A stretch of DNA of 47,632 nt from Candidatus Limosilactobacillus excrementigallinarum (lineage in GTDB: Bacteria > Bacillota > Bacilli > Lactobacillales > Lactobacillaceae), in assembly GCA_019117445.1 (NCBI GenBank), contig DWZS01000081.1, positions 1-47,632 of the forward strand, in the 5' to 3' direction. A program made the position numbers and the translations under genes. Each line of letters starts with the position of its first letter. Position 1 is the first letter of the stretch. This document shows, piece by piece, positions 43,838-47,632 of the stretch. The notes below the pieces were generated by a model. That model did no database searches. It was not told the DNA's origin and worked only from the letters and a program-made list of their open reading frames with translations.

Positions 43838-45085
43838 CTATCTCCGATCCAGAAAATATTCTGCCTGCAACTTTAGTTTTTGTGCTACATCACTCACTTG
43901 GTGCTGGTCGACTGATTGGATCAACTCGACCGGATTCGCAGGCAAATTTAAGTCAGTTAAGTTACTAATCAAAACGCGCTCAAGCAAGTAGTTAGGATTA
44001 TCTTGGGACACTAGATAACCATTAACAAGATTCTTCTTAACTTGTTCTAAATCGTTAATATTAATTTGACCATCTTGAATAGCTTTTAACTGGTCGCCAA
44101 TCAATTGTTGAGTTCGCTGACGATCCTGACTATTAATTCCTGATTGAACAAAGAGGTAACCCGCAAACGGCCGATACCCAGTCGATGCATAATAGGCCAA
44201 ACTGGCCTTTTCGCGCACATTCTTAAATAAGAGTGAGTACGGCCCTGCGCCAAATAAGCCATTCATAACTAACGCTGGATAGTAATCAGAATCCATAAAA
44301 TATACGGGAAAAGAATAGGCTAAATCGAGTTTGGCCTGTTGAATATCAATCTGGTGAGATCCAATTTGAACATTAGACCAAGCTGGCTGACGATAAAAAA
44401 TATCAGTTTCAAATGAAGATCGTGCTTTCCATGGCCACTGTCGTAATGCTCGTTCCACTTGATCGGCATTAACGTCACCTTCGATAATAATTTCAACCTG
44501 GTCTTTGGCCAGCATGTTTTGATAGGCACGAACTATTTCCGGATTCAACACCTTGGCGACCGTTTCTGCTGTCCCGGTACTTGGCATCTTCATCACTGAA
44601 CCCTTAGTGAAGTATAAATTCAGCAGTCGTTTTGCTGCTAAGTATTGCTTATCGTCTTCCCAAGAAGATAGGGTCGCCGCAATATTGTCCCGTTGCAGTT
44701 GCCAACTTTGGGGAGATAGTTCATCCTGGTCACGAAGTGGATTAAATATTAATTCTCGCATGAGCTTTAACGCATCATTAATCCTCATTTGTGGCGCTAG
44801 GTGCTGATTAACAAATGATAAGATTAAGCGAACGTTATGGGATGTCCCGACTCTGGTGACATAGCCGTCCAATTCTGCACCATACATTGTGGCTAACTTA
44901 CGAGCTAATATTGTTTGATTCGGGTAATTAGCAGTTGCATTAACCAATAGATTAACAAGGACATTCCGCACTGAACTATTCGTAAGTGTTTGCTTAGTCG
45001 CAAAGTTCACTAAAATTTTGGTAGTCGTATATTTGGTCGTCGGAATGATCGTTAAATGAACACCTTTTACTAATTCTATCTGCAT
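43838..45085 (-). CDS. ymfF: M16-family peptidase homologue without active site (YmfF-like)
   Basis: The non-catalytic partner of the M16 pair, 415 residues. The fold is recognisable (LANKLATMYGAEL-like block near 62-75, FGAGPYSLLFKNVREKASLAYY near 285-305), but there is no HxxEH motif. It is translated first, and the two genes are almost contiguous, so a heterodimer is likely. It begins the operon behind its own promoter. Confidence 0.88.
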   Translation of the reverse strand: MQIELVKGVHLTIIPTTKYTTTKILVNFATKQTLTNSSVRNVLVNLLVNATANYPNQTILARKLATMYGAELDGYVTRVGTSHNVRLILSFVNQHLAPQMRINDALKLMRELIFNPLRDQDELSPQSWQLQRDNIAATLSSWEDDKQYLAAKRLLNLYFTKGSVMKMPSTGTAETVAKVLNPEIVRAYQNMLAKDQVEIIIEGDVNADQVERALRQWPWKARSSFETDIFYRQPAWSNVQIGSHQIDIQQAKLDLAYSFPVYFMDSDYYPALVMNGLFGAGPYSLLFKNVREKASLAYYASTGYRPFAGYLFVQSGINSQDRQRTQQLIGDQLKAIQDGQININDLEQVKKNLVNGYLVSQDNPNYLLERVLISNLTDLNLPANPVELIQSVDQHQVSDVAQKLKLQAEYFLDRR

Positions 45086-45117
45086 TTTTTATTCCTTTTT
45101 TAATCAATGTACCAAAT

Positions 45118-45146
45118 ATCATACGCATTTTTACTTCAAAAGACAA
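45118..45146 (-). promoter_or_regulatory. Promoter of ymfF-ymfH
   Basis: On the minus strand TTGTCT (45141-45146), a 17-nt spacer and TATGAT (45118-45123). Confidence 0.6.
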
Positions 45147-45163
45147 GCAATGACCCAGCAAAA

Positions 45164-45188
45164 TAAAAAGGCTGGGGTACCCCAACCT
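45164..45188 (-). terminator. Terminator after the ABC transporter operon
   Basis: AGGTTGGGGTACCCCAGCCT is nearly a perfect hairpin (one mismatch, 4-nt loop), followed by TTTTTATTTT on the minus strand. Confidence 0.8.
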
Positions 45189-45194
45189 CAAAAA

Positions 45195-46040
45195 TTAATT
45201 ATTTGGTCCTAGATAATTGCTATTCTTACCAAACCATTTTTCATTAATTTTACGTAATTCACCATTCTTTTGTAGTCGGCCGAGACCTTGATTGACTTTT
45301 TGACGCAAGGTTCGATCACCTTTGCGCATTCCGACTGCAAATTTATCTGCTGGCATTTTCGAACTACTGTAAGTCGCATAAGCTTTACGGTCTGGCTGGT
45401 GTTGAATGTAGTAGTCCGCATATACTTCATCCATTAAAATACCTTGAATTCGGTTTGCATTCAGATCGATAAATGCATTGGGAAACGTATCATATAAAAC
45501 CGGCTTGTGATCTTTAATTCGATCTTTCAGTAACCGTGGATATTCATCCAGCATCGTCATCCCAGTTGACCCATTTTGGACTCCCAGAGTTTTCCCAGTC
45601 ATTTTTTGAAAATTGTTGATGTGATCACGTTTTTTGGTAACCAGAATTTGCTTATTCAGAAGGTAGACACGACTAAACGCCACTTTCTTCTGTCTTTGTG
45701 GAGTGACTGAATAGCCGTTCCATAATAAATCAATGGTCCCATTCTTCAACTCAGTTTCCTTCATTGACCAATCAATCGTTTGAAAATCAGCTTTAATTCC
45801 GTATTGTTTAAAAACTGCCCGAGCCAAATCCACATCATACCCCACCAGCTTGCCATTTTTTTGTCGGAAGCCCATGGGAACAAAGCTATCATCAACACCA
45901 ATAATAACCTTGTGTCGTCGTTCAATTCGTGACCACGTGTCTTGCTGATTGGCTCGCTTTGTCACGCTTTCACAACCACTGAGCATCATGAGTGGTAGCA
46001 ATAAGCACAGAATTAATACCCATCTGCAACGGTTCTTCAT
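45195..46040 (-). CDS. Amino-acid ABC transporter substrate-binding lipoprotein
   Basis: A family 3 solute-binding protein of 281 residues. The N-terminus is a lipoprotein signal with basic head, hydrophobic core and lipobox LSGC (Cys23), so it should be lipid-anchored outside the membrane. The binding-protein core shows VIGVDDSFVPMGF, GYDVDLARAVFKQYG and LLWNGYSVTPQRQKKVAFS, typical of polar amino-acid binders. The substrate is uncertain; the T-box bulge points to an amino acid whose tRNA has discriminator base U, such as cysteine, so cystine is a reasonable guess. Last gene of the permease-ATPase-binding protein operon. Confidence 0.9.
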   Translation of the reverse strand: MKNRCRWVLILCLLLPLMMLSGCESVTKRANQQDTWSRIERRHKVIIGVDDSFVPMGFRQKNGKLVGYDVDLARAVFKQYGIKADFQTIDWSMKETELKNGTIDLLWNGYSVTPQRQKKVAFSRVYLLNKQILVTKKRDHINNFQKMTGKTLGVQNGSTGMTMLDEYPRLLKDRIKDHKPVLYDTFPNAFIDLNANRIQGILMDEVYADYYIQHQPDRKAYATYSSSKMPADKFAVGMRKGDRTLRQKVNQGLGRLQKNGELRKINEKWFGKNSNYLGPNN

Positions 46041-46057
46041 ATTGTCACCTTCTCACC

Positions 46058-46702
46058 TTAGTCTTGCTGGTCCAATGCTTGAACCGTCAACATATTATCA
46101 GCAATCTTTTTAGCAAATTCCATATCGTGAGTAACTACTAACTGAGTAACCCCTTGTGCCTTTAATGACAATATCAAATTAGCAACTTCATCCCGTAAAT
46201 TTGGATCTAGTGCACTGGTAGGTTCGTCATAACAAAGAATCTTCGGTTGCATTGCTAATGCCCGGGCAATGGCTACTCGTTGCTTCTGTCCACCAGAAAG
46301 TTGATATGGGTAAAGTTGTTCCTTACCCTTTAAACCTAATTGTTCCAATAATTCCCGCGCCTTTTTCTCAGCTGTATCGCGCTCTTGCTTTAAAACTAAG
46401 GTTGGAGCAAGTGTTAGATTTTCTAGAACTGATAGGTGTGGAAAAAGGTTAAAGTCTTGAAAAACTACTCCCATCACATTATCAGCACTCGTTAAATCTT
46501 GGGGATTAAATTCTTTGCCGTCAATTGTGAAAGTTCCCGAATCAGCAGCTTCTAGCCCCGTGATACAACGCAGGAGGGTCGTCTTCCCGGCTCCAGATGG
46601 GCCAACAATGGTCAAAATATTCCCATCTTCAACTGTAAAATTAACATCATCAAGAATTTGTCGACCGCCAAAACTCTTTTTTAAATTTGCGACTTTTAAC
46701 AT
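46058..46702 (-). CDS. Amino-acid ABC transporter ATP-binding protein
   Basis: The ATPase of the importer, 214 residues, of the polar amino-acid (GlnQ/HisP) class. Walker A is GPSGAGKT (34-41), the Q-loop is VVFQDFNLFPHL, the signature is LSGGQKQRVAIARAL, Walker B is ILCYDEPTSALD, and the H-loop is VVTHD. It lies 18 nt downstream of the permease gene and 17 nt upstream of the binding-protein gene. It is shorter than most GlnQ proteins (about 240) but ends after the H-loop with no missing motif. Confidence 0.94.
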   Translation of the reverse strand: MLKVANLKKSFGGRQILDDVNFTVEDGNILTIVGPSGAGKTTLLRCITGLEAADSGTFTIDGKEFNPQDLTSADNVMGVVFQDFNLFPHLSVLENLTLAPTLVLKQERDTAEKKARELLEQLGLKGKEQLYPYQLSGGQKQRVAIARALAMQPKILCYDEPTSALDPNLRDEVANLILSLKAQGVTQLVVTHDMEFAKKIADNMLTVQALDQQD

Positions 46703-46720
46703 TTTAAAGCCCCCCTTTGT

Positions 46721-47368
46721 TTATTTATAGTAAGAATAACGTTGTTCAACCTTGTGTAGAATAAAGGTGCAAATTCCAACCATTAATAAGTAAATAACCC
46801 CAACTAATACTAATGGAACTAAAGTAACATCTCGTGCGGTAGCTACGTTTCCAGCCCGTAGAAGGTCGCCCAGCCCAATGACGTAAACCAATGAGGAGTC
46901 CTTAACTAAATTAACAACTTCGTTACCGATTGATGGAATCACGATTTTAACGACTTGAGGAATCACAATTTTTCGAACCGTTTGCCAATAACTCAGGCCT
47001 AGAACCCGCGCTCCTTCGTACTGCCCTTCATCAATGGATTGTAATCCGCCCCGGAAAATTTCCGCAAAATAGGCAGCATAATTAAGGATAAAGGCAACTA
47101 AGGCTGCATCAAAACGTTGAAAAACAATCCCGACGATGGGCAAACCATAAAACACAAAAATTAATTGCAATAGTAACGGCGTTCCCCGCATCAGCCACAC
47201 GTAAAATTCTAGAACCCATTTGAGCGGGCGAATTTTTGATACTAATCCTAAACTACAAATAATTCCCAAGGGTAATGACCCAATTAACGTAAGAAAGAAC
47301 AACTCCAACGTCATTCCTGCACCCTGAAATAATGATGGTAAAATTTCAAATACATATCTTAGTGACAT
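46721..47368 (-). CDS. Amino-acid ABC transporter permease
   Basis: An integral membrane subunit of the HisM/GlnP class, 215 residues with about five membrane segments. The EAA loop is visible as EGARVLGLSYWQTVRKIVIPQ (about 136-156), where the ATPase docks, and the family block WLMRGTPLLLQLIF near 67-80. I chose the ATG at 47368 (TAGGAGG upstream); the longer frame to 47452 runs into the T-box terminator. First gene of the operon. Confidence 0.93.
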   Translation of the reverse strand: MSLRYVFEILPSLFQGAGMTLELFFLTLIGSLPLGIICSLGLVSKIRPLKWVLEFYVWLMRGTPLLLQLIFVFYGLPIVGIVFQRFDAALVAFILNYAAYFAEIFRGGLQSIDEGQYEGARVLGLSYWQTVRKIVIPQVVKIVIPSIGNEVVNLVKDSSLVYVIGLGDLLRAGNVATARDVTLVPLVLVGVIYLLMVGICTFILHKVEQRYSYYK

Positions 47369-47398
47369 AAGCAACCTCCTACTCTCTGTCTGAGCAAA

Positions 47399-47494
47399 CA
47401 AAAAACGCCTCCCTGGAATAATCTCCAAGGGGACGCTAGACCGTGTTTCCACCCCAATTCATAACCAGCTTACACTGGCTACCTCAGCAAGTTC
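47399..47494 (-). promoter_or_regulatory. Second T-box antiterminator/terminator module (no own specifier stem)
   Basis: On the minus strand, GAACTTGCTGAGGT (47481-47494), a small hairpin, and a T-box-like core GGGGTGGAAACACG (47442-47455) whose GGGG can pair with CCCC of the following terminator strand. The terminator (47404-47436) has a stem of about 12 bp and ends in T6. Its core departs from the consensus in the ACCGCG half. There is no room for a stem I between this module and the first terminator. Confidence 0.7.
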
Positions 47495-47505
47495 ATTTGA
47501 AATTA

Positions 47506-47632
47506 AAAGCCCTCTTACTACTTAACGTAGTAAGAGGGCTTTGCAGCGGTTCCACCTCATTATTGTTAAATTCTCACGAATCTAACCTCAGCAAGTTCAA
47601 ATAAACTCCGCGCTGTAACGGGCTTCCCCGGA
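47506..47632 (-). promoter_or_regulatory. T-box leader of the amino-acid transporter, 3' part
   Basis: Minus-strand T-box element with core GAGGTGGAACCGCT (47544-47557). Its TGGA bulge would pair with the UCCA end of a tRNA with discriminator U (Gly, Cys, some Thr). GAGG can pair with CCTC of the terminator, a perfect 16-bp hairpin (47506-47542) followed by T4. Upstream lie GAACTTGCTGAGGT (47585-47598) and a CCCGTTACAG segment typical of the region after stem I. Stem I with the specifier codon and the promoter lie beyond the window edge, so the amino acid cannot be read. Confidence 0.82.

Overview
This window looks like core chromosome of a low-GC Firmicute, most probably a member of the Lactobacillaceae, perhaps close to Limosilactobacillus. 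I infer this from gene order and protein character: a comG operon beside ytxK and ackA, ytxG-ytxH-ccpA, murI-rdgB-ysnB, alaS-ireB-ruvX-yrzB, mutS-mutL-ruvA-ruvB-yajC, recA-cinA-pgsA-rodZ-ymfH-ymfF, and T-box leaders. No database search was possible. I saw no rRNA or tRNA genes, insertion sequences, prophage or CRISPR arrays. Almost everything is on the minus strand; only dedA, an MscS channel with a Cof-type phosphatase, yslB and rnhC are on the plus strand.

Layout by window coordinate. 1-3.5 kb: the edge of a divergent gene, then dedA, converging on a minus-strand cluster (metallophosphoesterase, yutD, NagD-like phosphatase, small membrane protein). 3.6-9.5 kb: ackA, a YtxK-like methyltransferase and a complete comGA-comGG operon for the DNA-uptake pseudopilus. 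9.6-13.3 kb: yebC, a membrane-protein gene broken by one in-frame stop codon, ccpA, and the ytxH/ytxG pair. 13.4-17.8 kb: MscS channel and Cof phosphatase (plus), ysnB-rdgB-murI (minus), yslB (plus). 17.8-22.1 kb: trxA, mutS2, cvpA (minus), rnhC (plus). 22.2-28.6 kb: yrzB-ruvX-ireB, alaS behind an alanine T-box, a DEAD-box helicase and nrnA. 28.6-36.5 kb: a repair operon mutS-mutL-ruvA-ruvB that continues into a Tgt-like gene and yajC. 36.6-45.1 kb: rny, recA with a LexA box, cinA, pgsA, rodZ, and the two M16 peptidase-family genes. 45.2-47.6 kb: a polar amino-acid ABC transporter behind a tandem T-box leader.

The genes serve mainly DNA repair and recombination (mutS, mutL, mutS2, ruvA, ruvB, ruvX, recA, rnhC), competence (comG, cinA, recA), RNA turnover (rny, nrnA, DEAD-box helicase), cell envelope (murI, pgsA, rodZ) and carbon metabolism (ackA, ccpA).

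Four things stand out. (1) The gene in the usual tgt position keeps the whole TGT fold, but by my alignment it has lost every catalytic and zinc-binding residue, and queA is missing. (2) The amino-acid transporter leader has two consecutive T-box antiterminator/terminator modules about 104 nt apart, and the second has no room for its own specifier stem. (3) A textbook bidirectional terminator hairpin lies inside the coding sequence of the membrane protein that converges with dedA. (4) A membrane-protein gene downstream of ccpA is interrupted by a single in-frame TGA.
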